A stretch of 64,000 nucleotides of DNA. Origin: SZUA-309 sp965230005 (GTDB lineage: Bacteria; Pseudomonadota; Gammaproteobacteria; Pseudomonadales; Azotimanducaceae). The position numbers and the translations under genes were made by a program. Below, piece after piece: positions 41,780 to 50,667 of the stretch. The notes below the pieces were generated by a model, which was given only the letters and a program-made list of their open reading frames with translations, was not told where the DNA came from and made no database searches. The stretch is taken from contig OZ245934.1 in assembly GCA_965230005.1 (NCBI GenBank), positions 1,674,001 through 1,738,000 on the forward strand, given 5' to 3'. Position 1 is the first letter of the stretch; each line of letters begins with the position of its first letter.

Positions 41780-42526
41780 CTATGGCAAAGGTGCCGGGCT
41801 GCCAATAGTCGCAAACCACATGCTGAAACTTTGGAACGCTGGGTTTGTAGCTACCGGATCCACAGTAAAGTGCATGAACACGTAGTAGCAGAGTAACGCG
41901 GGTACGGGCCAGCGTATGCGGTCACGACTCCATTCCGCCAAGATGATCGTTAGACAGATAGCCTCCATAACGAATAGCGTGACGAATAGTGCCGTATCGA
42001 AGTCGGGCACCAAATCGGGCAGTAGATTTACGAATAAGCGCTCAATTGCAGCCTCGAGCGGGATAAGTGCCGTACAAGCTAGTAATCGAACGTGAAGGCC
42101 GAGGTCTCTTCTGCGAGCGCTCAGAATTGCGAGTCCTAAAGCTCCGGAGAAAAGGGCCAGTCCTGTGAGGTCTAACCAAACAAATTTGAAGCGAACGACG
42201 TCGAAGTTCTCGAGATTCTTCAACGCATGCAGTTGCAAAACGTGTAGTCCGCTAATGACAACAACGCCGGCTAGCAGGAGGGAACAGTAGCCAATCACGC
42301 GGTGCTGTTGTCGTTTGCCTGTTCTGATCAGATAGAACTGGGCGATCGGCAGGAACATCCAGATAGTTGCCGAAGTTCCATGAACCATGAGTGCGGGTTT
42401 AGTCGTCCCAATGACGGCGAAGAAACTCGGCCAGAAGCCCGCAACAGCTACGGCTAGTGCTAGAAAAAAGTAGAGGCCTACTTGATTGAGTTGCCGCCGG
42501 ACATAAGTCAGCGGGCTCCCTAACAT
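41780..42526 (-). CDS. Polytopic membrane protein, about seven TM helices
   Basis: The 248-residue protein has hydrophobic helices at about 17-37, 49-67, 79-97, 110-130, 139-158, 178-200 and 206-222. Histidines sit at several helix ends (VHGTSATIWM, QQHRVIGY, GLHVLQLHAL), which recalls haem- or metal-binding integral membrane families, but no family motif is certain. Ends in FATIGSPAPLP. Stands alone in its cassette-like interval. Function unknown. Confidence 0.7.
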   Translation of the reverse strand: MLGSPLTYVRRQLNQVGLYFFLALAVAVAGFWPSFFAVIGTTKPALMVHGTSATIWMFLPIAQFYLIRTGKRQQHRVIGYCSLLLAGVVVISGLHVLQLHALKNLENFDVVRFKFVWLDLTGLALFSGALGLAILSARRRDLGLHVRLLACTALIPLEAAIERLFVNLLPDLVPDFDTALFVTLFVMEAICLTIILAEWSRDRIRWPVPALLCYYVFMHFTVDPVATNPAFQSFSMWFATIGSPAPLP

Positions 42527-42710
42527 AGTGCTCCCCTTAAGTGCTTTTTCGAATTCATCCTACGATTGGCGGCACTCTAATGCCAACGGCTGCTCATAGC
42601 CGAGTCACCCCGCACTAGCTGAAATCGGCTGACGTCTGTCTACTTTGAAGGCTGCCATCGGTCGAAAATCGTCAACTTGATCAGTCCCGACTTTGATACG
42701 CTCTATCGCT

Positions 42711-43412
42711 ATGGATGAAGAATCGCTAACGGCGGCCATTTCCAATAGCGTGCACTGGTATGACGCTGTGATGTCCGCCCATGGCTTAACTGTTGAGCGC
42801 CTAAAGGGTGCCTGGATGTGTAGAGAGAAGGTACCGCCTTTCTACTCGAACTTGATTACGCTGAATCCACTCGATAGCCACGAGCATCTGATAAGCGAAG
42901 TTGATTCCACCATAGTGCGTCCGTGGGCCATCAAAGATAGCCATAGATCGATCGACCTAATCGAGCGCGGATTTAGCATCCTGTTTGACGCTGAATGGTT
43001 CGTACGCCCCTCCGATCAACCTTGGCCCGCCCGCATTAACACCGGACGCACCCCACCTGTGCATACAGTGCGATTAGAGTCAGAGTTGGAGAACTGGATT
43101 GAAGCTTGGGGCGAGACTCCAAACGGTCGACCGGTGTTTCTGCCCAGGATGTTACAAAACGACGAGGTTGAGTTTCTCTACGTCAAGAGGGATTCACGCA
43201 TAAGTGCTGGTCTGGTGGCGAACAGAAGCGGCGATGTAATCGGGATAACAAACGCATTCGGAAGTCCGAGAGAAGTACTAGAGTGCGTTCACTATCTTAG
43301 TGATCGATACGAGCTCGCCATTGTTGGATATGGAAGGGAAAGGCAGGTCGAGTTTCTAACAGGATTCGGATTCATGCCTGTAGGAGAACTTCGAGTCTGG
43401 GTAACGATGTAA
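42711..43412 (+). CDS. GNAT-fold-like protein
   Basis: About 233 residues from ATG 42711. The C-terminal third (EFLYVKRDSRISAGLVANRSGDVIGITNAFG, then REVLECVHYLSDRYELAIVGYGRERQVEFLTGFGFMPVGELRVWV) has the strand-helix pattern of N-acetyltransferases ending in the usual GF-x-x-x-G turn. The N-terminal part (YDAVMSAHGLTVERLKGAWMC) is unfamiliar. No acetyl-CoA pyrophosphate loop of canonical RxxGxG/A form is visible, so activity is uncertain. Confidence 0.65.
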   Translation: MDEESLTAAISNSVHWYDAVMSAHGLTVERLKGAWMCREKVPPFYSNLITLNPLDSHEHLISEVDSTIVRPWAIKDSHRSIDLIERGFSILFDAEWFVRPSDQPWPARINTGRTPPVHTVRLESELENWIEAWGETPNGRPVFLPRMLQNDEVEFLYVKRDSRISAGLVANRSGDVIGITNAFGSPREVLECVHYLSDRYELAIVGYGRERQVEFLTGFGFMPVGELRVWVTM

Positions 43413-43562
43413 ATCGATTGGGAGCCTGTTCATTGGTGGGCTCAGCTACGTGTTCTGGGCGGTCAGAGACTGTGAGTTTGCGACTCCGGCTGGCCGCCCC
43501 TGGCCGGAATTAGACAGTCTTTGAACGGAAGTAAAGATACACAGACTGCTATCATCGGCTCG

Positions 43563-44036
43563 ATGTCATACCAAGTACGATTTACGGAAGTTCGCGACTA
43601 CGAAGAGGTAAATCGCCTGTGGTTAGAGCTGAACGCACACCACGTTGCGATCGAACCAGAGCTGATCCAGCGAGTTACTGAGTACCAAGATCAAACGAGT
43701 TACAAGAGCGTTTTAGATGACCCGGAGCAAGACATCCTGGTCGTATTTTATGAAACCGAACTCCATGCAGCTGCATGGCTTGCAGAGCGAAAGCACGCAG
43801 GTGGACAGGCAATTGAAATGCGTGTCGGGTTCATATTTGAGATCTGCACCAGGGAGACAAGCCGTAATCTTGGTCTAGGTCGAATGTTGATGCAGGCAAT
43901 TGAGAATTGGGCGAAGGAACGCCAACTAGATCGAATCGAGTTTAACGTATGGGCCAACAACGCCAACGCGATCGCCTTCTACGAATCACTGGGATTCGGG
44001 TATGCCCGCCATGAGATGTTCAAGAATTTGAAGTGA
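43563..44036 (+). CDS. GNAT family N-acetyltransferase
   Basis: The 157-residue protein starts at ATG 43563 (MSYQVRFTEVRDYEEV). The acetyl-CoA site is clear in FIFEICTRETSRNLGLGRMLMQAIENWA (motif A, R/Q-x-x-G-x-G/A form), followed by LDRIEFNVWANNANAIAFYESLGFGYARHEMFK (motif B). It would acetylate a small amine, possibly an antibiotic or metabolite. GNATs are frequent cargo of mobile cassettes. The inverted repeat copy follows directly. Confidence 0.9.
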   Translation: MSYQVRFTEVRDYEEVNRLWLELNAHHVAIEPELIQRVTEYQDQTSYKSVLDDPEQDILVVFYETELHAAAWLAERKHAGGQAIEMRVGFIFEICTRETSRNLGLGRMLMQAIENWAKERQLDRIEFNVWANNANAIAFYESLGFGYARHEMFKNLK

Positions 44037-44141
44037 TCGCTATCACCGGACTTAGTCCTGATCCGGCGATATCTGCTTTCTCAAAACAGTCAGATTTTGC
44101 ATGCGCATCAATCTGGCCAACTCCGACCCATAGCGGGCATC
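44034..44141 (-). repeat. Array repeat in inverted orientation (core 44045-44130)
   Basis: On the minus strand it reads TGGGTCGGAGTTGGCCAGATT, TGCGCATGCA, CTGACTGTTTTGAGAAAGCAG and GGACTAAGTCCGGTGA. It is the only clear copy facing left. It overlaps the stop codon of purD. Confidence 0.88.
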
Positions 44142-45432
44142 AAACTAGTGCTTGGCTTGCGATATCGGTTCTAAAGTGGGCCCCTTCGAAACGAATCCGT
44201 TTGATAGCCTCATACACAGTTGTTCTAGCAGCCTCTATGTCCGGGCCTACCGCTGTGACATTTAGAACACGGCCGCCATTGGTGACGACAGTGGTTCCGT
44301 CGAAGCGGGTTCCCGCGTGAAAGACTTTAACTCCAGGTAGTTCCTTCGCATCATCAAGCCCTTCGATAGGTTTTCCCGTCTCATAGGACTGTGGATAGCC
44401 CCCGGAAGCCATTACTACGCAAACAGCAGTCTCTGAAGACCACTCTAACTCAATACTACCCAGCTTTCCGTCAACGCTGGCGATTAGCAGATCCAGCAGA
44501 TCCGTTTTGAGCAGTGGCAGATAGATCTGAGTCTCCGGATCGCCAAATCTGGCGTTGAACTCGATGACCTTAGGACCGGTTTCGGTGAGCATCATTCCTG
44601 GATACAGCAGGCCGCGAAAGTCGATGTCTTCGTCCGCACAACCAGCCAACCATCGATCCAGTACTGTGGACACCATCTCGCTGTAGAGTGAATCGTCCAC
44701 GAACGGAACCGGAGCGTAGGCTCCCATGCCGCCGGTGTTAAGACCTTTGTCCCCGTCGTAAGCTCGCTTGTGATCCTGTGATACCGGGAATAGCTTTGCT
44801 GTCTTTCCATCGCAGATGGCATGGAGGGAAACCTCTGGGCCTTCCAGCAGTTCCTGGATCACGACCTCCCTACCTGCATCCCCGAATGCCTTCTCGATGA
44901 GCACCTCGTCTATCGCCGTGTCCGATTCATCCACAGAAGTACAGATCAGCACACCTTTTCCGAGAGCCAGTCCATCAGCCTTTACAGCACATCTACCGTG
45001 AAGGTCGCGGGCAAATGCTTTAGCTTCACTAGCATCGTTGAATACACCGGATTTCGCGGTCGGTATTCCATATTTGTCCATGAACGCTTGCGCGAATGCC
45101 TTAGATCCTTCGAAGCGGGCCGCTTTTTTCGTGGGCCCCCAGATCTTGAATCCTCTCTCCTGAAATGCGTCTACAATCCCGGCAGCCAAGGGATTATCCG
45201 GTCCAACCACAGTTAGATCGGGGTTCGCTTCCGTAGCGAAATTCAACAAACCTTGGAAATCCTCGGCAGAAATGGCCACGCACTCAGCGGGGCTACCATT
45301 GCTGGAGAGTGTTTCTGTGCTGATTCCCGGATTTCCGGGAGCGCACCAGATCTGCGTTGCGTGCGTAGACTGCGCTAGCTTCCAAACTAGTGCGTGTTCT
45401 CGACCGCCGGACCCAATAACCAGAATCTTCAT
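44140..45432 (-). CDS. purD: Phosphoribosylamine-glycine ligase (GARS)
   Basis: The 430-residue full-length ATP-grasp enzyme of purine synthesis joins 5-phosphoribosylamine and glycine. Motifs: MKILVIGSGGREHALVWKL, WGPTKKAARFEGSKAFAQAFM, AVKADGLALGKGV, QELLEGPEVSLHAICDG, DHKRAYDGDKGLNTGGMGAYAP and EFNARFGDPETQ. GTG-free ATG start with AAGAGGTG before it. A core metabolic gene inside an accessory array is unusual. Its base composition is that of the island, so it may be a second, acquired copy. All motif residues look intact. Confidence 0.95.
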   Translation of the reverse strand: MKILVIGSGGREHALVWKLAQSTHATQIWCAPGNPGISTETLSSNGSPAECVAISAEDFQGLLNFATEANPDLTVVGPDNPLAAGIVDAFQERGFKIWGPTKKAARFEGSKAFAQAFMDKYGIPTAKSGVFNDASEAKAFARDLHGRCAVKADGLALGKGVLICTSVDESDTAIDEVLIEKAFGDAGREVVIQELLEGPEVSLHAICDGKTAKLFPVSQDHKRAYDGDKGLNTGGMGAYAPVPFVDDSLYSEMVSTVLDRWLAGCADEDIDFRGLLYPGMMLTETGPKVIEFNARFGDPETQIYLPLLKTDLLDLLIASVDGKLGSIELEWSSETAVCVVMASGGYPQSYETGKPIEGLDDAKELPGVKVFHAGTRFDGTTVVTNGGRVLNVTAVGPDIEAARTTVYEAIKRIRFEGAHFRTDIASQALV

Positions 45433-45549
45433 TACACCTCTTGCTCAGTCGACCACTAGGCTTAGCTATTGCGGTCACTAGTTTGTTCGTCTTTATAACG
45501 GACAAAATGGGTCGTTAGAGATCGTCGACTCCCAACCAAGAGTCGATTC

Positions 45550-46395
45550 TCAGTTCTTCTTTATTCCAATGTATAGGAGGTGGCTGCATAGTCCGTGAAT
45601 GCTCGGATCTGAAGCCGCGCTCTCTAGCAAATCGAGAGTCTTTTCGAAGAGCACTGGATTGTCTCCGGCGATATCCGCCAACTCCCGTTGAATTCCAATG
45701 CTAAGGCTCTGTAAGCCCAGCAAATCAACCAGTTCAAATCCAAATTCCTGAAAGAACGGTGCAACCCTCGTAGGGTGGATTCCGAAGCCGTGATTGAAGC
45801 GTCCTGGCTGGCTGTTGGAGAAAACTCCGTGCTTTGATAGCGCATCAAGCCAGTCCTCTTGCAGTATGTGCGCTCTCTCGTTGGGTATCGCGATTGTCCT
45901 TCTCAACAGGGAATAGGTGGGCATTAGTGCTACGAATGCTGGAGATCGAGGCTTGAGTACGCGCACCAGTTCTGTCGCTGCTTTCTCACGATCACTAACT
46001 TCCGTTAGATGATAGAAAGGGCCGAGAGACAATACGGCATCAAACGAATCGTCATCGAACTCGCTCAGATCGCGAGCATCGGCGACGCACATGGACTCAA
46101 ATGCCGAACCAAGCTTGGTTTCCTGTACCTTCGTCTTTGCAATGTCTATCAACTCAGGCGAGAGATCAGCCAATACAACCTGGTAGCCACGCTCGGCTAG
46201 CCAGATCGCATACCGGCCTGGCCCGCCACCTATATCTAAAACTCGGCCGGATTGAGGCAGGTGCCTTTCGAGTGCCCGGCAGGTGATCGCGTACTCGATA
46301 GCCCCGTCTCCCGAACTAGCAAGACGATCCCACTCCCGTTCTCCAAACTCAGCATAGTAGTCACGAACCGAATCGAGCGAGGCTTCTGTTGTCAT
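45550..46395 (-). CDS. Class I SAM-dependent methyltransferase
   Basis: The 281-residue protein shows motif I VLDIGGGPGRYAIWLAERG, motif II VVLADLSPELI, an acidic step CVADARDLSEFDDDSFDAVLSLGPFYHL and motif IV region VRVLKPRSPAFVALMP. This is the Rossmann-like methyltransferase fold of UbiE/small-molecule type. C-terminal helices (HPTRVAPFFQEFGFELVDLLGLQSL) give the substrate lid. Substrate unknown. It is preceded by a degenerate repeat. Confidence 0.9.
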   Translation of the reverse strand: MTTEASLDSVRDYYAEFGEREWDRLASSGDGAIEYAITCRALERHLPQSGRVLDIGGGPGRYAIWLAERGYQVVLADLSPELIDIAKTKVQETKLGSAFESMCVADARDLSEFDDDSFDAVLSLGPFYHLTEVSDREKAATELVRVLKPRSPAFVALMPTYSLLRRTIAIPNERAHILQEDWLDALSKHGVFSNSQPGRFNHGFGIHPTRVAPFFQEFGFELVDLLGLQSLSIGIQRELADIAGDNPVLFEKTLDLLESAASDPSIHGLCSHLLYIGIKKN

Positions 46396-46432
46396 AAGGA
46401 GACTCTACACTGAGTTTTCCAAGTGACCGCTC

Positions 46433-46526
46433 CGGGTCGTTGGTCGCCGATTTGTTGCGGCGCAGCGAGATGTCTGCTTTTTCGGTGGATTCGGGAACTT
46501 GGTAGCGGCAACCACCGGCCTGGCCA
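46433..46526. repeat. Array repeat, degenerate copy
   Basis: Left part GGGTCGTTGGTCGCCGATTT and TGCGGCGCA, middle GATGTCTGCTTT, right CACCGGCCTGGCCA. Order is kept but arms pair poorly, and the middle reads like the complement of the usual centre. Confidence 0.45.
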
Positions 46527-46564
46527 ACAACGGACGGCCATCAGCTTCCCACCGCCCTCAGTAA

Positions 46565-47119
46565 TCAGTTCTCGTGAACTTTTTGCGAATACATTGGAAC
46601 CGATGCGCGATGTTGGATTTGTCGAATATGAAAGAGATGGTGTTTGTCTCCCTGTGCCTCAAGTGCAATGTCTATGCGTCGGTCTAGTTCTGGAGCCATG
46701 GACTTCAGGCTTTCAGACCGTGAGCGCCACCAACGAAGCGCCGTTTCGTTGCCTAGGTAACCGAATACCCACTTGTCCACACTCACTGTACTGTCCCAGG
46801 ATTCGTCTCCAAAACCAGCTTTGCGTGATCGCTCAGTTCTAACGTTGTTTAGCCATTCTCTTGTTAGAAATGCCTGGACAACAACATGGTCGACCTCAGT
46901 CAGTTCTTCAGAGTTCTTCCGTGCTTTAGCCCAGGATTGAGCAAAACCTTCACCGATGACTATATCGTTCGCCTGGATCGTCGAATCAAAAGAGGCCGCT
47001 TGCATTTGGGCTGAAGCAATGTCCGTTGCTTGCTGGATCTGCACACCGACCAGCAATAGTCCGAGCAAGATTCCAATGCTCGCAGCTAGCTGTAGCCCTG
47101 AATTCAGTCTTTCGATCAC
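46565..47119 (-). CDS. Single-TM small protein of the array family
   Basis: The 184-residue protein starts at GTG 47119. TM helix at about 9-27 (LQLAASIGILLGLLLVGV), then QIQQATDIASAQMQAASFDSTIQ and a helical domain with FLTREWLNNVRTERSRKAGFGDESW. Histidine-rich end (GDKHHLFHIRQIQHRA). Function unknown; layout matches the other island members. Confidence 0.7.
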   Translation of the reverse strand: MIERLNSGLQLAASIGILLGLLLVGVQIQQATDIASAQMQAASFDSTIQANDIVIGEGFAQSWAKARKNSEELTEVDHVVVQAFLTREWLNNVRTERSRKAGFGDESWDSTVSVDKWVFGYLGNETALRWWRSRSESLKSMAPELDRRIDIALEAQGDKHHLFHIRQIQHRASVPMYSQKVHEN

Positions 47120-47173
47120 TAAATGTTTATCCCTGTTTTGTCAGAAGTTACCTCATTTCAACTTGAGCCGGAA

Positions 47174-47282
47174 AGACTCAATTGGGTCGGAACTAGTCTG
47201 ATTGTTACGCCCGCACAATCTGGCAGGTTTCGGAAAGCAGACATTGGGAGAACAGGGCTGACTGCGGCCACAATCGGTCACT
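47174..47282 (+). repeat. Array repeat (core 47184-47270)
   Basis: Full copy with GGGTCGGAACTAGTCTGATT, TACGCCCGCACAA, apical GTTTCGGAAAGC and GGCTGACTGCGGCCA, outer arm ATCGGTCACT. Confidence 0.88.
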
Positions 47283-47350
47283 GGGAAATCGAATTGGTAG
47301 GCGCGCCGCTCCAGGTACAATCAAGCAGAATGGGGCTGGAGGCCGAATCG

Positions 47351-47911
47351 ATGACAATCTCCGAACTCGGATCGCTGGGGGAGTTTATTGGGTCCATCGT
47401 TGTCCTGTTCACCCTAATCTACCTGATATTCCAAGTCCGACAGAACACGATCTCGATCAGATCACAGTCAAGATTCCACGTGCTCGAGGCGCTCAATCGC
47501 GATATGAAACTCAATCTTGACCCTAATTTTCTGCGGGTCTCTTCGAACATTGGAGCGGATGGTAAATCTGCCACAGACGCAAGAATGTTGAGCTGGTACT
47601 GGCTTTCGATGTTAAGCCACCTTGAGATGCTGCACTACGAGATCGCGGATGGCGCGCTGCCTAAATCATTCAACGCGACGTTGAAGTTCAGGGTGGCCAC
47701 ATTGTTCCTGTTTGCAGATTCCAAGCTCTATTGGGAAGCCAATCGGCATCTATATACGCCGGAGTTTCAGGCGTATGTGGACGCCCAGATTCCAAAAATC
47801 GATGAAACTCTCGCCACGCCTAACATTGACACCAGCAATCGACATGACTGGATCGCCCGCGCATTGCAATCCAGGGGCAGCATTGAGCTCGAGGACCAGG
47901 CTCGAAGCTGA
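47351..47911 (+). CDS. Single-TM small protein of the array family (MTISELGSLGEF type)
   Basis: The 186-residue protein starts at ATG 47351; a longer open frame upstream would translate the repeat itself. TM helix at about 8-29 (LGEFIGSIVVLFTLIYLIF), then QVRQNTISIRSQSRFHVLEALNRDMKLNLDPNF. Soluble part has DARMLSWYWLSMLSHLEMLHYEIADGALP. The first 12 residues match the protein at 30855-31346. Such MTISELGSLGEF/QxRQNT proteins recur in marine bacterial genomes without known function. Confidence 0.75.
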   Translation: MTISELGSLGEFIGSIVVLFTLIYLIFQVRQNTISIRSQSRFHVLEALNRDMKLNLDPNFLRVSSNIGADGKSATDARMLSWYWLSMLSHLEMLHYEIADGALPKSFNATLKFRVATLFLFADSKLYWEANRHLYTPEFQAYVDAQIPKIDETLATPNIDTSNRHDWIARALQSRGSIELEDQARS

Positions 47912-47924
47912 GTAAACGTGCGTC

Positions 47925-48035
47925 AGCGTCCGCAACGGGTCGATCCTTGCCGATTTGATGCAGCCGCACGCAGTGACCGTCCTTAGAAAGCAGACATTGC
48001 CGGAGCGGGAGTGACTTCGGCCAATAGCGAGAGGA
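47925..48035 (+). repeat. Array repeat (core 47937-48023)
   Basis: GGGTCGATCCTTGCCGATTT, side hairpin TGCAGCCGCA, apical region CCTTAGAAAG with AGACATTGCCGG, right arm GTGACTTCGGCCAA. Somewhat divergent in the apical stem. Confidence 0.82.
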
Positions 48036-48164
48036 CGGATTCCCCATTAAACTTTGGGCAAACAACCACTCTTCAGGATGTTTCCGTCATCGCCACTCCT
48101 CTTGCATTTCGCTGCCTCCAGTGGCGGCCAAACTCCGCGTGTTGGGCGTGATGGGATTGCGCTG

Positions 48165-48671
48165 ATGAACTGGGAAGCAATTGGTGCAGTCGGTGAAATA
48201 CTCGGCGCAATTGCTGTGTTCGCTTCATTGATCTATCTCGCCACTCAGATCAAAGCCCAGATTAAGCAACAGCGGAAATCAACCATCGATAGCCTGACGG
48301 AAAATTGGTTGAGCGCTTTGGAAACGCAAACGCAGCCAGAGGTAGCTGACGTCTGGACAAGAGGAATGTTCGATTTTGAAGCACTTAGCTTGGCCGAGAA
48401 GGCTCAGTTTTCATCCGTGGTTGGCCGGATTTTTCGTATCTCTGAGGGTTTCTTTCTTTCTCATGAAGACGGGGATATCGATGACGAACAATGGGAAGGT
48501 CAGAGCGCGATGGTCGCCGACATCACGATGCACCCAGGTGTCGTTGCCGCATGGAACAATCGAAAACACTGGTATTCGAAATCGTTTCGAGACTATGTTG
48601 AGAGAACGATCCAAGCAAATGAAGGTTACGGCCTTTATCCAAGTGAGTTCGGGAATGACACCCTGAAGTGA
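48165..48671 (+). CDS. Single-TM small protein of the array family
   Basis: The 168-residue protein starts at ATG 48165 (MNWEAIGAVGEILGAIAVFASLIYLATQIKAQIKQQRKS); a frame open upstream lacks sense. TM at about 5-25, then QIKAQIK. Soluble part VADVWTRGMFDFEALSLAEKAQFSSVVGRIFRISEGFFLSHEDGDIDDEQWEG ends in FRDYVERTIQ. The pattern of W-x-R-G, then L-x-x-x-E-x-x-x-F is also seen in the 37611 and 30855 proteins. Function unknown. Confidence 0.75.
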   Translation: MNWEAIGAVGEILGAIAVFASLIYLATQIKAQIKQQRKSTIDSLTENWLSALETQTQPEVADVWTRGMFDFEALSLAEKAQFSSVVGRIFRISEGFFLSHEDGDIDDEQWEGQSAMVADITMHPGVVAAWNNRKHWYSKSFRDYVERTIQANEGYGLYPSEFGNDTLK

Positions 48672-48746
48672 GGAATGTGAGAACAGGCGTTACTTGAACA
48701 TGCCGGCCGGATTGCTTGCCAGAGTTTGCCTAAACTGAATGCTGCT

Positions 48747-48856
48747 AATGTTGGTTCTGGGTCGAGACTTGCCTGACTGATGCACCCGCACAATCTCACT
48801 GCTTTCAGAAAACAGACATGGCCGGATTGGGCTGGCTACGGCCAACAAGAGACATT
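48747..48856 (+). repeat. Array repeat (core 48759-48844)
   Basis: GGGTCGAGACTTGCCTGACT, TGCACCCGCA, apical GCTTTCAGAAAAC, GGCTGGCTACGGCCAA. Copy 2 of the duplicated block begins inside it at 48813. Confidence 0.9.
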
Positions 48857-48975
48857 TTGCCACTTTCGTCTTCGACCCATTCCTGTCGAAATAATGGTGA
48901 GCTGAACTGGAAGTTGCTAATGAATGTTTGCGGCATCACTATTTCCTGAGAGACGGAGAATCGTCAGGAGGAATC

Positions 48976-49332
48976 GTGGAACTTGTTGATGTCGATGTGG
49001 CCCGGCTCAGAGAGATGACACCTCCTGAAGGACCAGTTGTCATGTTGAATCTTTATCGGTTCAAGACTCCAGAAGATCGCGAAAGCTTCAGTGAATCGAT
49101 GTCCACTCTGATCGGTCCGGAATTCGACAGGCTAGGGGTGGAGATCGTGTATAGCGGGTCAGTTACGGGAGAGTTCGTGGCAGACGAGAAGTGGGATGTC
49201 ATAGCTTTAGTCCGCTACCCTAGCTTCCAGATTTTCATCGATCTTTTTGCCGATGACGCCTTTGGAAATGAGGTCGAGGCGCTTAGGCGTTCGGCCTTGA
49301 TAGAATCACGCTTCATGGTAACTACGCCTTAG
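48976..49332 (+). CDS. DUF1330-like protein, copy 2
   Basis: Translation identical to the gene at 39099-39455; the two or three base changes are silent. Start GTG 48976 behind AGGAGG. Identity at protein level means function, if any, is retained in both copies or the duplication is very young. Confidence 0.78.
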   Translation: MELVDVDVARLREMTPPEGPVVMLNLYRFKTPEDRESFSESMSTLIGPEFDRLGVEIVYSGSVTGEFVADEKWDVIALVRYPSFQIFIDLFADDAFGNEVEALRRSALIESRFMVTTP

Positions 49333-49450
49333 TAGAAGAAACTTCGGGAAGGGACGGGGACGGAAGTTCCCGAAATTCGCCCAAGGGATTGCTGGATCAC
49401 GGCGGAATCCGGCTAGAAGCGGGAATCCGTCGACCGCCAAAAAGATCCGC

Positions 49451-49918
49451 CTAGCACCTGCTCTCTACCACTTCTGCAAATTCCGGATTAAAAGTGAGCT
49501 TGAGCTGCTCCCATGGTATGTCTTGATCTGGAATTGGGACAGGTTCTTCAAGCCCGTTCGGAAAGACGTACTGGCATACGTCCTGAACGTACGACAGATA
49601 GTGTGCTTCCTCCATGATCCCGCGATCAAAGCTCGTCCAAGCGGCTTCAGCAATGTTGATCAGCGCCAGATTTCGATACCCTCCGCGTACTGCGGACAAT
49701 TCGCGATTGTTGTTCTCCGCAATCATCTGAACTGTTTCCGGGTCGTGGTGCGCTGCCGTGAGCGCCTCCACGTACATGGCATTTATCTGTAGCACTGAGT
49801 CGACCTCGGCCACATTGTTCGCGTGACGAAGCTCTAGACCGACAAAAATGAGTGAGACCACGATGCTCATTCCGCCAATGAACTCGGCCAATGTTCTAAG
49901 CGTTGACCCATTTGCCAC
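49451..49918 (-). CDS. Single-TM small protein of the array family, copy 2
   Basis: The 155-residue translation is identical to that of 39574-40041: TM near 10-29, ELRHANN at the membrane exit, soluble helical domain with two cysteines. Convergent with the DUF1330-like gene, with the same hairpin between them (49343-49374). Confidence 0.75.
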   Translation of the reverse strand: MANGSTLRTLAEFIGGMSIVVSLIFVGLELRHANNVAEVDSVLQINAMYVEALTAAHHDPETVQMIAENNNRELSAVRGGYRNLALINIAEAAWTSFDRGIMEEAHYLSYVQDVCQYVFPNGLEEPVPIPDQDIPWEQLKLTFNPEFAEVVESRC

Positions 49919-50003
49919 TAAGGGATCTCCTTTGAGAGCGAGAAAAACAGTTTAGGCGGTCGTTACACTCGATAACAGGAAAGGGACCATGAACGTCAGC
50001 TCT

Positions 50004-50065
50004 GGGTCGGAACTCGCCTGAACGATGCGGCTGCGCAATCCACGACTCAGGGTTGAATCCGGCCA
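50004..50065 (+). repeat. Array repeat, internally deleted copy (duplicate)
   Basis: Same 62-bp deleted form as at 40127-40188, copied with the block. Confidence 0.85.
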
Positions 50066-50124
50066 GTTGCCTTTCCGCTCAGGTTCGCCATCCTAATCAG
50101 GATAAGCTCCCATGGAATCGAGGA

Positions 50125-50667
50125 ATGGAAGACCCATCGAGTCCAAAATTACAGCATCAGGTTCAGATATGGACGCAGGTCGTCACGCTAATCTCCGTAA
50201 TCGGCGGACTTGGATTGGTGTACTACGAACTACGGCAGGCAAACACAATTGCGCGGATCGACCGGGTGGCGTCTCACTACGATGTTGAGATCGCTGCCAA
50301 CGTGGCCAAGCTCGGCGAAGTGAATCTTGCAGCGATATGGGTCAAAGGTTGCTCAGATCCGGCAAGCCTTGCGCCTGAAGAAGTCTATGCCTTTCGGACC
50401 GTAAGCGAGCTACCACTCTCCTTCGCACATCGTTTATGGAGGTTAGCTTCCATCGCTGGACAAGAGGACGCTGAATGGAAGCCCGACGCGACATGGTACC
50501 TACAAGAGTGGCCAGGCCCGGAGATCATCAGACGCGAATACCACGGTTCAGGATTGCCACCTGCACTCGCGGAGATTGCCGACGACGTTATCTCCGAGCA
50601 GTCTTGGATTCCTTGTGAAGGCACAACGAACCAGTTCGCGGGCGCGCCCAATAGTCTCGAGCACTAA
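50125..50667 (+). CDS. Single-TM small protein of the array family, copy 2
   Basis: The 180-residue diverging duplicate of 40248-40790. Changes lie in the C-terminal half: KWYLQEWLG to TWYLQEWPG, REYRG to REYHG and final SLEY to SLEH. Most block differences fall in this gene, several of them amino-acid changing. TM at about 15-34 and ELRQANT are unchanged. Confidence 0.75.
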   Translation: MEDPSSPKLQHQVQIWTQVVTLISVIGGLGLVYYELRQANTIARIDRVASHYDVEIAANVAKLGEVNLAAIWVKGCSDPASLAPEEVYAFRTVSELPLSFAHRLWRLASIAGQEDAEWKPDATWYLQEWPGPEIIRREYHGSGLPPALAEIADDVISEQSWIPCEGTTNQFAGAPNSLEH

